Of a DNA stretch of 27,618 bases, positions 15,661-23,537 are shown piece by piece. Source of the stretch: a virus; the IMG/VR virus record IMGVR_UViG_3300027631_000106, positions 1-27,618 of that record; one strand, 5' to 3'. Both the position numbers and the translations under genes were made by a program. The notes beneath the pieces are model-generated. The model searched no databases. It was not told the DNA's origin and worked only from the letters and a program-made list of their open reading frames with translations. Each line of letters opens with the position of its first letter. Positions within the stretch are counted from its first letter, which is position 1.

Positions 15661-17523
15661 TTATAGATCTTTAAGATTTGATTCATCTAATAATGAGGAA
15701 CCTGTTTCTTCTTTACTAAATACATTAGATTTAACAAACATTTCACTAAGCATTTGTTTATTTTGTGCATATATTGCTTTAGTTGACTCAAGTGCTAATG
15801 GTGAACCACCTTTAGGGGTTGGAGCCGCTGGTGTATCCGGATTAAGATCTCTAGATTTACCAAGTGGATCTTTACCTAATATACGTTTTTGTGTATTATA
15901 AACAGATGTTTTTTCTTGTGGTCTTCCAACAGGTACTTCTTCATCATATGGTGGTGGTACACCCATATCGTTTCTTCCTTTACCATACAGTGAAGCAAGA
16001 TCATGTGGTGTTCCATATGATTGACCACTTGTAACAGGGTCATTACCTTCGTTTTCAATTTGAGATAATCTAAACATACGTTTTTTATCTTCAACAACAA
16101 GGTCTCTCATGTCATCATATTTGTCTTCACTCATATGGAATAAATAATCGTAAATATAGTCGGTTGGGAATAAACTAGCATCCATGATTTGTTTAGCTAA
16201 ATCAACTTTTTCTTTCATTAATGCTACTCTTTCTTGATCGTAAACAATAGATGGAGTAGTTAATTCTAATTCAAAGTTTGTTAAGTTCTCATCAGTATAC
16301 CCTTGAGCATATAAGTGAACTAATGCTATTTTAGTTAATTCAGATACAACAATACGTTGAATACGCTCAATTGTACGAGCAAAACGAATATCTTGTTGTG
16401 CTAATGTAGATTTACCTTCAACATCTGCTTCATATCCTAAAAATGCTTTTGGCACTTTCATAGCAGATAACATTTTGTCTCTTAAGTAAACAACATCATC
16501 AATAGCGTTGTATTCAAGACCGGGTAAAGTATCAATTTTAGTTGATGTGTTTCCACCTCTAACAGGTATATAGAAATCCTCATTTACAGTCATCATGTTG
16601 TAACGTAAATTGTATTCACCTGTTTTTGGATCAACCATAGGAGTACGTTGAGTTTGTCCTTTTAATTTTTCCATGAACGCAGGAATCTCATTTGGTGGAA
16701 CATTTCCAGTATCCACGTAGTAAACTCTACGTTGTGGTGCTCTTAATATACGGTGAATTAACATTGCATCTTCCATCAACGCTAATTGCTTAAATATTTT
16801 ACGAGCTGGTTCAATATATGATCTTCCATAAGGTAGGAAGTTATAATCACCTAATAGTCTGAAGTTGGCTACCTCATAGTTTTCAAAAACCATGTCTTTA
16901 TTATCTAACCCACCTAATACACCTGTGTACGCTGCATTTGGTTCAACTCTAAATTGAACATATGATGGATTTTTAGGATCTAACCCTTCTTCTCTAATTA
17001 CGTTATAAACGTTAAGTGGAACAACTTGATACACACCATACTTTTCAGCAATATGCATATGTAAATAAAAATCACCATACTTACACATTGAACGAACCCA
17101 ACCCCAAAGGTTAAATTCGATATTAAGTACATCGTAAAATAAATTGTATAATATTCTTTGAATATTTTCGTCAGCAGATTTAATAGCTAATACTTCACCT
17201 GCTCCATTTTTCAATGTAGACTCATCTGCTACAATATCTAATACAGAAGCAACAATTGGGTCACCATCCATTACCTCATAATCATTATATAGCTGAGGTC
17301 TTAATACTGTGTAATTGGAGTAAGGAGAGTTACCAACATATGTGCCTAAGCCTCCAGTATAGATACGTTGGTATCTTTCCGGGTACATATTGGTTTGTAC
17401 CACACCAGTTGCTTGGATGTGATCACTGTCTATTACTTGTATTTGGCTCCCACCAACGTTCCTAATGATTACGTCGTTTGAGAATAATCGTTTTAATCTA
17501 CCAAATAAGGATGTATCTATCAT
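15661..17523 (-). CDS. gp20: Portal vertex protein, T4 gp20-like
   Basis: 620 residues (T4 gp20: 524). The diagnostic block LMEDAMLIHRILRAPQRRVY followed by YVDTGNVP (249-276) aligns with T4 [20 protein letters not shown] and YVDTGNMP. NMMTVNEDFYIPVRGG, DTLPGLEYN and an FARTIERIQ helix follow in the T4 order. The portal ring sits at one head vertex, nucleates prohead assembly and is the DNA channel to which terminase docks. The extra length is mostly a Pro/Gly-rich C-terminal extension (about 500-620), probably flexible. The gene is 16 nt after terminase, and an ATATTTATA motif ends only 3 nt before the ATG. Confidence 0.93.
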   Translation of the reverse strand: MIDTSLFGRLKRLFSNDVIIRNVGGSQIQVIDSDHIQATGVVQTNMYPERYQRIYTGGLGTYVGNSPYSNYTVLRPQLYNDYEVMDGDPIVASVLDIVADESTLKNGAGEVLAIKSADENIQRILYNLFYDVLNIEFNLWGWVRSMCKYGDFYLHMHIAEKYGVYQVVPLNVYNVIREEGLDPKNPSYVQFRVEPNAAYTGVLGGLDNKDMVFENYEVANFRLLGDYNFLPYGRSYIEPARKIFKQLALMEDAMLIHRILRAPQRRVYYVDTGNVPPNEIPAFMEKLKGQTQRTPMVDPKTGEYNLRYNMMTVNEDFYIPVRGGNTSTKIDTLPGLEYNAIDDVVYLRDKMLSAMKVPKAFLGYEADVEGKSTLAQQDIRFARTIERIQRIVVSELTKIALVHLYAQGYTDENLTNFELELTTPSIVYDQERVALMKEKVDLAKQIMDASLFPTDYIYDYLFHMSEDKYDDMRDLVVEDKKRMFRLSQIENEGNDPVTSGQSYGTPHDLASLYGKGRNDMGVPPPYDEEVPVGRPQEKTSVYNTQKRILGKDPLGKSRDLNPDTPAAPTPKGGSPLALESTKAIYAQNKQMLSEMFVKSNVFSKEETGSSLLDESNLKDL

Positions 17524-17526
17524 GTT

Positions 17527-17535
17527 TATAAATAT
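17527..17535 (-). promoter_or_regulatory. ATATTTATA motif directly before the portal ATG
   Basis: The minus strand reads ATATTTATA, then three bases, then ATG. If it is a -10 type promoter, the transcript would be leaderless or start inside the gene. This copy therefore also tests whether the motif acts at the RNA level. Confidence 0.4.
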
Positions 17536-17539
17536 TTTT

Positions 17540-19123
17540 TTATCTTAATAACCAGGTAATATCTTCTTTACCGTGATCTGCTTGTATAGCCCATGGATTA
17601 GCCATTTGTTGCCCGTGTGCGTTTATAGCATTCATGGTACCTCTATCCATAGTCATATTCATTAAATTTGTTCTATCGTATTCTACATTAGATTTTCTAA
17701 ATCTTAATGCCGTATCTCTTAAATATAATCCCATACTAAAAGACATTACGGCATCGTCATTGTATCCTTCTTGGGCTTGTGGTTTACCATTTTTCCAGAT
17801 AAACACTTTCATTTCATCTAATAAACGTTTAGATTTAATAACACATGCTTTTTCATGAGTATATTCTCTAAATTTTTCAATCATTAAAGGGCGTGTTTTA
17901 ACTGATGTTGTAAAACCAGCTACTAAACTATCTAGATTTTCTGATCGTCTAGCCCATTGATCTGATGTGTATGCTTCTGTTTTAGGTGAGTAATATAAGT
18001 TTTTATATCCTCTATCGATTGCTGTTTGTACAGTATCCCAACCCACATTTGCATTTTCAATTGCTAATAAAGCATCATTGTATTCTGCTGCTAAACCAAC
18101 TAATAAATGTCCGTAATCGCGAGTTCCTATTTGTCCTTTATATTCGGCTACTTGTGTTGATGTTTCAAGATCAAAAACATGGCATGCTGAGTAATCTTTT
18201 CCATCTCCTCGTGCAACGTCTGCTGTTACTAAATATGATTTATTATAATCTGGTTGTTCCCAAATCCATAGATTACCATCGGTTCCTCGCTTTTCAACAG
18301 GTTCTACAATATTTGCTTCAACCCATTGCATTACATCAGCTTCGAATACTGTATCTCCGGAAGTATTAAAATCGCAATCACATTCCTGAGCAGCCATTTT
18401 GATTCCTAAATCGGCATCTTGTTGATCACGCCATACTTGGTTTCGTTCAGGATGTACATTCCATTTTAGCCTAATGGGAACAAATGAATTGGATCCTATT
18501 TCTGCTTTTTGCCACGTTTGATGAAACCAGTTTCCGGTTCCGTTTGGAGTAGATAATGCTATGCATCCTCCTCCCGTTGCTAATGTTTGTTGAGCCGAAG
18601 CAAATATTTCATGTATACTATCAATGAACGCGGCCTCATCTATTATAAGTAAAGATACGGCTTCTGAACGACCGGCATCTCCAGCTGCTGATACTGCTTT
18701 AACTTGAGATCCGTTTGGTAATTTAAGTAAGAGTTTGTTGTTCTCCAAGGGTTTCTCGGCTCCTTTTAACCAAGATGGTAAATTATCGTACATGAATCGT
18801 ACTTTTGTTACCATGTTTTTAGCTGTTTCTTGTTTTGTCGCTATACAAAGTATATTTTTATCACTTTGAAATAACATTAACCATAAAGAAAAACCAGCTA
18901 CTAGGGTTGATATACCTAACTGTCTAGATTTTAATACAACGTTGTAATTATTTTTTTGAAATTGAAATAAAACCTTTTCTTGAAACGGATATAAATTAAA
19001 TTGTATTCTTCCCCTTGTTGGATGTTGAATCATACAATATTTTTTCATAAAATGAGCAGGATCTGTCATACATTTAACGTATTCCTGTTTGATTATCTCT
19101 TTTATGTTTTGTTGTTCACTCAT
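17540..19123 (-). CDS. gp17: Terminase large subunit, T4 gp17-like
   Basis: 527 residues (T4 gp17: 610). The ATPase half has Walker A SRQLGIST (66-73), Walker B LLIIDEA (158-164, Asp162/Glu163) and the coupling motif STPNGTG (191-197). The nuclease half is RNase H-like: TADVARGDGKDYSA with Asp302, LLAIENANVGWD with Glu356, and YNDDAVMS with Asp456/457 as metal ligands. The protein packages DNA into the prohead through the portal and cuts the concatemer. No small terminase subunit is recognisable in the window. Upstream lie a hairpin and an ATATTTATA motif 14 nt from the ATG, so it starts a transcription unit with portal next. Confidence 0.95.
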   Translation of the reverse strand: MSEQQNIKEIIKQEYVKCMTDPAHFMKKYCMIQHPTRGRIQFNLYPFQEKVLFQFQKNNYNVVLKSRQLGISTLVAGFSLWLMLFQSDKNILCIATKQETAKNMVTKVRFMYDNLPSWLKGAEKPLENNKLLLKLPNGSQVKAVSAAGDAGRSEAVSLLIIDEAAFIDSIHEIFASAQQTLATGGGCIALSTPNGTGNWFHQTWQKAEIGSNSFVPIRLKWNVHPERNQVWRDQQDADLGIKMAAQECDCDFNTSGDTVFEADVMQWVEANIVEPVEKRGTDGNLWIWEQPDYNKSYLVTADVARGDGKDYSACHVFDLETSTQVAEYKGQIGTRDYGHLLVGLAAEYNDALLAIENANVGWDTVQTAIDRGYKNLYYSPKTEAYTSDQWARRSENLDSLVAGFTTSVKTRPLMIEKFREYTHEKACVIKSKRLLDEMKVFIWKNGKPQAQEGYNDDAVMSFSMGLYLRDTALRFRKSNVEYDRTNLMNMTMDRGTMNAINAHGQQMANPWAIQADHGKEDITWLLR

Positions 19124-19137
19124 GTAGTATTTTTATA

Positions 19138-19146
19138 TATAAATAT
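19138..19146 (-). promoter_or_regulatory. ATATTTATA motif upstream of terminase
   Basis: The minus strand reads ATATTTATA with a 14-nt spacer to the terminase ATG. It lies 3 nt after the hairpin at 19150-19180. Confidence 0.45.
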
Positions 19147-19149
19147 ACA

Positions 19150-19180
19150 AAAGGCCTAACTTAAAATGAGCCAGACCTTT
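19150..19180 (-). terminator. Hairpin terminator before terminase
   Basis: On the minus strand AAAGGTCT pairs with AGGCCTTT (one U-G pair), extended inward by weaker pairs around an A/T loop and followed by TTTTG. The T-tract is short. It lies in the 83-nt gap between the 226-residue gene and terminase. Confidence 0.6.
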
Positions 19181-19206
19181 ATATAACTTATTATATGGTT
19201 GTTTAA

Positions 19207-19887
19207 TTATGTTAAGTCTTGTAAGACATTAATTAAATTATTAATATCTTCAACCTCAACTACAACTCTTTGTCCATTGTCTTGAGATATTATTATTAAA
19301 CGAGGATCCATTGGGTGTGATTTAACAGATACTCCACGATGTCCAGAACCAACGTTAGCTCTAAATTCATCATTTCTTTCTATTTCTCCTAATTTATATT
19401 TGTCTACATTTGGAGAAGTATCTTCCATATCCTCATATATTGAATCGTAGTCTTTAAAATCAGTATTATCATCATCTACACCTTCATGAACAGTATCGTC
19501 ATCATCAATATAATCGGCTTCGTCTACTGTTTCTTCATAATCAGATCTATCATCAGCCATTTCTAATGCTGCTCCTTGTAGTTGGCGATCTGACCAATTT
19601 CTAGCCTCTTCTCTAGTTAAACCTAAAAAATCAATTAATCCGCTACGGCCCATTTTTTGAAGTCGAGCCACAGTATATTCCCCTGGCTTGATGTCTTCTT
19701 CTGTTTCCTTAACAAATTTAATAGGATTTTTTTCTGTTCCTATTGTTTGGTCTCCAGTTGTTGTTCTCATTTGAGTTATTTTTTGACTAATTTGAGGATC
19801 AGTTAATGCTGCTCCTCCTGTTACTTTAACAGCTGTAGCTTCGCGTACTTTAGTTCGGATTACTTCTTTTAATTGAGATATTTTCAT
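19207..19887 (-). CDS. Acidic protein of unknown function, virion-module type
   Basis: 226 residues. The N-terminal amphipathic helix (MKISQLKEVIRTKVREATAV) resembles the internal helix of the gene at 27036 and the start of the gene at 24373. The middle (about 110-155) is very acidic (DEADYIDDDDTVHEGVDDDN). The C-terminal part reads as a small alpha/beta domain (DPRLIIISQDNGQRVVVEVE, then DINNLINVLQDL). It could be a head-internal or assembly protein; no family recognised. It is preceded by an ATATTTATA motif that overlaps the end of the kinase gene, and followed by a hairpin. It may therefore be transcribed on its own. Confidence 0.72.
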   Translation of the reverse strand: MKISQLKEVIRTKVREATAVKVTGGAALTDPQISQKITQMRTTTGDQTIGTEKNPIKFVKETEEDIKPGEYTVARLQKMGRSGLIDFLGLTREEARNWSDRQLQGAALEMADDRSDYEETVDEADYIDDDDTVHEGVDDDNTDFKDYDSIYEDMEDTSPNVDKYKLGEIERNDEFRANVGSGHRGVSVKSHPMDPRLIIISQDNGQRVVVEVEDINNLINVLQDLT

Positions 19888-19908
19888 TATTAGTTAGGTT
19901 TACATTTA

Positions 19909-20439
19909 TTATAAATATTTATAAAATGCTTCTAACACAAGCGCTATACGCTCTTCTGTTGTACCCTTAATGTTAACTAATCGTTTAGGTGGAAATCTAT
20001 TTATTAAAGCAACAATAGTCTCATCAATTGCATCTCTATATTTAGAATCAATTTCACGTACACCATTATCTTCAATCTCTACTCCTTCAGGTGATATATA
20101 AAATACAATATCATATTGATCTCCCATACACGTTGCTAATTCTATATAGCGATATTTCGCATATACATCAATAGATTTTGCATTATCTGTGAATGCACAT
20201 ACATCCCAAATAGTACGATCAGTTAGCACGTTATCTCGCATAATCTCGCTTGCGCGTTCTGCTAAAAATATAATTTGCCCTGGTAGAGACGAATCTGTAT
20301 TTAGAGGAATACCTAAATCACGCAGATATTTACTACGTTCAGTAGCAATAAAATAATCCTTAAATTCAGGTAATTCAGCTAATGCTTTTACTAGTGTAGT
20401 TTTTCCTACACTCATAGTTCCTGCAAATCCTATTTTCAT
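19909..20439 (-). CDS. P-loop nucleotide kinase-like ATPase (AAA_28/NadR-like)
   Basis: 176 residues, one P-loop domain. Walker A is GTMSVGKTT (7-15). A following ATERSKYLRDLGIP, an Arg-containing LAERASEIMRDN and DRTIWDVCAFTDN (Asp-Arg-Thr) resemble the nucleotide- and substrate-binding segments of NadR-type and AAA_28 kinases. FYISPEGVEIEDNGVREIDS followed by KYRDAIDE gives the lid-like region with Arg. Such enzymes phosphorylate nucleosides, nucleotides or ribosyl cofactors; the substrate cannot be read from the sequence. It ends a small cassette with the FAD oxidoreductase and overlaps the 92-residue gene by one base (TAATG). Confidence 0.75.
   Translation of the reverse strand: MKIGFAGTMSVGKTTLVKALAELPEFKDYFIATERSKYLRDLGIPLNTDSSLPGQIIFLAERASEIMRDNVLTDRTIWDVCAFTDNAKSIDVYAKYRYIELATCMGDQYDIVFYISPEGVEIEDNGVREIDSKYRDAIDETIVALINRFPPKRLVNIKGTTEERIALVLEAFYKYL
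19910..19918 (-). promoter_or_regulatory. ATATTTATA motif upstream of the 226-residue gene
   Basis: The minus strand reads ATATTTATA with a 22-nt spacer to the ATG at 19887. It overlaps the last codons of the kinase gene, which uses the motif to encode part of its C-terminus. Confidence 0.38.
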
Positions 20440-20717
20440 TATTTAGTTTTAAATAAAGGGTTCTTTGCTGGTGGTAGGCCAGTATGATTGCGTTTCAATT
20501 CTCTAATAGCTTCTACAGTAGTACCTTGAAATATTCCCCAAAAGTAATATTCTTTTTTACCATCTGCTTTAATCAGTGCTGGGCCTTCTGTATTATGTAA
20601 TACCCAAATTTTTTCATCAGCTTTAGGATCATTCTTGTCGTGAACGTCGTGTCCTAGGCGTTTCGTTTGAGTCAAATACAACGTCTGTCCGTCTGGTGTT
20701 TTTAATTTTCTTTCCAT
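20439..20717 (-). CDS. 92-residue hypothetical protein
   Basis: 92 residues. KIWVLHNTEGPALIKADGKK followed by EYYFWGI is like a recurring phage module in which a GPA(x)I and a GKKEYxxxG turn form a small beta meander. The C-terminus is basic (RELKRNHTGLPPAKNPLFKT). Function unknown. Its start lies inside the previous gene, an overlap of 89 nt in another frame. There is no later in-frame Met, so either the overlap is real or the previous gene is shorter than it looks. It precedes the kinase gene with a shared-A overlap. Confidence 0.62.
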   Translation of the reverse strand: MERKLKTPDGQTLYLTQTKRLGHDVHDKNDPKADEKIWVLHNTEGPALIKADGKKEYYFWGIFQGTTVEAIRELKRNHTGLPPAKNPLFKTK

Positions 20718-20892
20718 CTGTTTTGGGTTTGTTTGTTTCTGTTTTATATTTTATATCTACTAATATGGGACCATTAGAGAATATATCTAAATTAAAAGTC
20801 CAAGTAGTTATACTTTCATCATCCTCATATACACGAGTATATTTGTTTGGATTGTCTGATTGGATTGGTTTTATTATTTTACGTCTTCCCAT
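20629..20892 (-). CDS. 87-residue hypothetical protein
   Basis: 87 residues. The N-terminal two-thirds (MGRRKIIKPIQSDNPNKYTR, then VYEDDESITTWTFNLDIFSN and GPILVDIKYKTE) reads as a real small beta-rich domain. The last third is Lys/Arg/Thr-rich, low complexity, and coincides with the 89-nt overlap onto the next gene. It starts 20 nt after the FAD oxidoreductase stop and was likely acquired with that cassette. No family recognised. Confidence 0.6.
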   Translation of the reverse strand: MGRRKIIKPIQSDNPNKYTRVYEDDESITTWTFNLDIFSNGPILVDIKYKTETNKPKTDGKKIKNTRRTDVVFDSNETPRTRRSRQE

Positions 20893-20912
20893 AGGGTTAA
20901 ATGTACGAAAAA

Positions 20913-22232
20913 TTATTGATATTTCAAAATATCTTCAGCAACATAAATCCCTTGTGCACCACTTACTGTTATACCTCTAGCGGAAAGCGCATCACCAACG
21001 AAATGTACGTTAGGATACTTGGTCAGGGCTAGATTGGTATAATCAACAAGTGGCTCAGGTGATAGATATTTTACTTCAGGTATATACATACCCCAATCGT
21101 CTTTTAATGTTGGAAATATTTCTTTCATCCCACTGATGAAATCATCAATATATTCAAAATATCCTTCAAATGCTTCTCTTACTTCACCCATTACATAATC
21201 ATTTATTTGAGTAGCCTCTACAAATCCACCTTCGGATGTAAATGAAGGTACTCTAGATGGAGAGTAGTATAATCCTTTATTATCAACTTGTAGCATTTTA
21301 ACTAAATTTCTACTCCATGTGAATGGATCTTCAATACCATTCACTTCCATTATAATACCAAAATTAGTCATATCATTTCTATACTTTTCATCTTTTTTAG
21401 CATGACCATTATATGAGTAGTTTCCATATGTTTCTTCTACTGCAACATATGCTGCATTATTATTAGTACAGAATGAACGTAATGATACTCCTTTATCATC
21501 AAATTTTCTATATAACTTAAAGTCATATGATACATCGATTAATTTTTGAAAGTGATATTGTGGTGCTTCAAAACGAACACCAATTTGTACCGATTTAGGT
21601 TCAGTTGGTAAATCATATTGTTCTGCTAGTGATTTACCAAAGTCAATACCTGATTTACCTACAGCAAATATAAGTTGATCATATTTAATTATTCCATGAT
21701 CCCATGTAATTTCGTTTACTGGATCTGCTTTTAATGTTTGGTTAGCAAATGCAATTTCAGTTACTTTGGTTTCCCAAATAAATTCAACTCCATTATCAAC
21801 TAAATATGAATACCAATTTTTAGCAATTTCAGATAAATAATCTGTTCCAACGTGCCATACAGGAAATAATCTTAAGCCAAATTGTGGTTTAATAAAATCA
21901 GGTTCAGCCACAGGATTTGAACATTGTACTTCTTCTGGTTTAGGATGGAAACGTTTAAAGTTAGTTATAACTTGGTCCATTAATTCCATTGCTTTATCTT
22001 CACCACAGTATTTAGATAATTGACCTCCAATAGCTGTATGATATGTTAATTTACCATCAGACCAACCACCAGCACCTAACATTCCTGTCATTACTTCACT
22101 TGGTAATCGTTTATGAGGATCTTTCCCCATATCGATAATGGTAATTTTACCTTTATAGTTGTTATCTATTAATTTGGTTGCTGCATTGATACCTGCTACA
22201 CCGGCACCTACAATTACAATATTTTTACTCAT
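20913..22232 (-). CDS. NAD(P)/FAD-dependent oxidoreductase (COG2509-like)
   Basis: 439 residues from the ATG at 22230-22232. An in-frame ATG at 22295 exists, but it would place the terminator hairpin inside the gene and delay the Rossmann start. From 22232 the protein begins MSKNIVIVGAGVAGINAATK, with GAGVAG (9-14) binding the FAD ADP moiety. QIGVRFEAPQ, SLRSFCTNNNAAYVAVEE and the C-terminal FVGDALSARGITVSGAQGIY (flavin-binding GD motif) fit the uncharacterised FAD-dependent dehydrogenase family COG2509. The substrate is unknown. Such an enzyme is unexpected among head genes and looks like an accessory metabolic gene. A double hairpin lies upstream, and an 87-residue gene follows 20 nt downstream. 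Confidence 0.85.
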   Translation of the reverse strand: MSKNIVIVGAGVAGINAATKLIDNNYKGKITIIDMGKDPHKRLPSEVMTGMLGAGGWSDGKLTYHTAIGGQLSKYCGEDKAMELMDQVITNFKRFHPKPEEVQCSNPVAEPDFIKPQFGLRLFPVWHVGTDYLSEIAKNWYSYLVDNGVEFIWETKVTEIAFANQTLKADPVNEITWDHGIIKYDQLIFAVGKSGIDFGKSLAEQYDLPTEPKSVQIGVRFEAPQYHFQKLIDVSYDFKLYRKFDDKGVSLRSFCTNNNAAYVAVEETYGNYSYNGHAKKDEKYRNDMTNFGIIMEVNGIEDPFTWSRNLVKMLQVDNKGLYYSPSRVPSFTSEGGFVEATQINDYVMGEVREAFEGYFEYIDDFISGMKEIFPTLKDDWGMYIPEVKYLSPEPLVDYTNLALTKYPNVHFVGDALSARGITVSGAQGIYVAEDILKYQ

Positions 22233-22261
22233 GTTTATAATTTTTGAACTGTTAAATATAC

Positions 22262-22301
22262 GAAAAAGAGATGCGGTCTCAAAAACTGAGGCCACATCTC
22301 T
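22262..22301 (-). terminator. Rho-independent terminator upstream of the FAD oxidoreductase
   Basis: On the minus strand AGAGATGTGG-C-CTCA pairs with TGAG-A-CCGCATCTCT (one internal mismatch, one G-U pair) around a GTTTT loop, followed by TTTTT. It ends the transcript of the 385-residue gene. A TATATTTAAC sequence, a weak variant of the ATATTTATA motif, follows at once. Confidence 0.85.
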
Positions 22302-22323
22302 CTAAAATTTATCTCTTTCGAGC

Positions 22324-22344
22324 GACTAGGATATGAATCTAGTC
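22324..22344 (-). other. Additional hairpin after the 385-residue gene
   Basis: GACTAG and CTAGTC with two more A/T pairs and one bulged base close a 4-nt loop. There is no T-tract. It stands between the stop at 22358 and the terminator, so it may protect the 3' end of the transcript or help termination. Confidence 0.45.
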
Positions 22345-22357
22345 TATATATTATTTT

Positions 22358-23515
22358 TTAGGTAAATTTATCCAATGCTTTAGCAGCATCTATTAATTCT
22401 TTTTTAGCTTGATTAATTTCAAATTCGCTTCTATTGCTTTTTTTTATTTTTATATATCTGTTTAATTTTTGCTCATATTCTCTATGTAGAGCTGTTAACT
22501 CCTCGTTAGATATATTGAATTCTTCTTTGTTTTCATCTAATTGGGATTCGGATACTGCTGTTGGTATAACGTATTCGTTTTTACCAATTTTAAGGTTTTT
22601 AATAGTATTAGCGTTAACCATTCTATATCCCTTAGCACCCATATCATACACTGTAATGTAATTAAATTCAGCTGGGTCGTATGCTAATGTTCCTCCTTTT
22701 AGGTATTTTTTAACACCTAAACGAGCATTCATTACACGTTCGCTACCATCTTTTTTAATAAATTTTACTGTAAAAAATTTACCTTTAGTATCGAATATTA
22801 ATTCCTTAGCTGTTTCTTTATCTATTTCACCTGAAGGTTCTGATGGTGTTTCAGCTGGTACTTCTGGAATTTGAGCTAGTGGGTCATCTGAGGGGATACC
22901 GTCTGCTTCTGGTTGTTCGTTTAGTAGTCTTGAGTTTCTAGTCATTTTGTTTTCAACTAGAAAACGTTTTAAATCAAAGTCTTGCATTTTATTTTCATTT
23001 AATGTTGGTTCATCTTTTACACGGGCATGCCAATAATAGTTTTTCTTAATATAATTCACACCTTGCTTCATTGGTCCATCTTTAGGAGTGCCAGGAATAT
23101 GTATTCTATCAAATTCTAACCTCCAATCATCTTTATTAGTACCAGTTACTTCTAAATCTTTTTGTGTAGGAGTGTGGTCTAATACAGCTACAGTAGGTGC
23201 ATATTTACTTCCACCTATAAACACTATACCTTCATATTCTGATGCATCATTAGCGGAATAGTGGCGAGAATAGCCACCATCATAATGTCCAGTTACATCT
23301 TCTTCTATATCTCCGATGTGTTTTTTAACAAAATCTAAAAGACTAGGTTCATCGTATGTATAGGGTTCCGAAGGTGTATTTAATTTAGGTTTTGGTTTAT
23401 CCAAGGTTGTTGTTGGTTCTCCAAATTGAGGAGTATCACTAACTGTCATTTCTGAAAGTGAATTGCGAGTTAATTTATTTTCAATAAGAAAACGTTTTAA
23501 ATCAAAATTGTCCAT
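22358..23515 (-). CDS. Tagged virion-module protein, apparent fusion of two tagged proteins
   Basis: 385 residues. The N-terminus MDNFDLKRFLIENKLTRNSL is repeated internally at 177-196 as MQDFDLKRFLVENKMTRNSR. The DNA under the two copies shares a 20-base identical stretch. Residues 24-172 hold an unknown domain (HYSANDASEYEGIVFIGGSK, then LEVTGTNKDDWRLEFDRIHI). Residues 200-385 hold a Pro/Glu linker, a beta-rich domain (KGKFFTVKFIKKDGSERVMN) and a helical C-terminus (EELTALHREYEQKLNRYIKI). FLIE and FLVE fit the prohead protease consensus. Met177 could be a second start. No enzyme motif. An internal-head role is inferred. An AATATTTATT motif with a 13-nt spacer precedes it. Confidence 0.78.
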   Translation of the reverse strand: MDNFDLKRFLIENKLTRNSLSEMTVSDTPQFGEPTTTLDKPKPKLNTPSEPYTYDEPSLLDFVKKHIGDIEEDVTGHYDGGYSRHYSANDASEYEGIVFIGGSKYAPTVAVLDHTPTQKDLEVTGTNKDDWRLEFDRIHIPGTPKDGPMKQGVNYIKKNYYWHARVKDEPTLNENKMQDFDLKRFLVENKMTRNSRLLNEQPEADGIPSDDPLAQIPEVPAETPSEPSGEIDKETAKELIFDTKGKFFTVKFIKKDGSERVMNARLGVKKYLKGGTLAYDPAEFNYITVYDMGAKGYRMVNANTIKNLKIGKNEYVIPTAVSESQLDENKEEFNISNEELTALHREYEQKLNRYIKIKKSNRSEFEINQAKKELIDAAKALDKFT

Positions 23516-23528
23516 GTAAGTATTTTAT

Positions 23529-23537
23529 AATAAATAT
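23529..23537 (-). promoter_or_regulatory. ATATTTATT motif upstream of the tagged fusion gene
   Basis: The minus strand reads ATATTTATT with a 13-nt spacer to the ATG at 23515, directly after the exonuclease stop codon. Confidence 0.38.

Noticed and set aside
15876-16100. 74-codon minus-strand frame inside portal
   Set aside because: Out-of-frame within the C-terminal Pro/Gly-rich extension of portal, with no independent features.
17634-18369. Two + strand frames opposite terminase (17634-17858, 17986-18369)
   Set aside because: Antisense to the conserved nuclease half of the terminase; composition and lack of motifs fit shadows.
20696-20980. 94-codon hydrophobic + strand frame
   Set aside because: Antisense to the 87-residue gene and the end of the FAD gene. 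Hydrophobicity comes from Lys/Asn codons read in reverse. Kept out despite the unusual overlap here.
22233-22295. Upstream ATG at 22295 as start of the FAD oxidoreductase
   Set aside because: It would put the terminator stem inside the coding region and add 21 residues before the Rossmann motif. The ATG at 22232 gives the normal family start.
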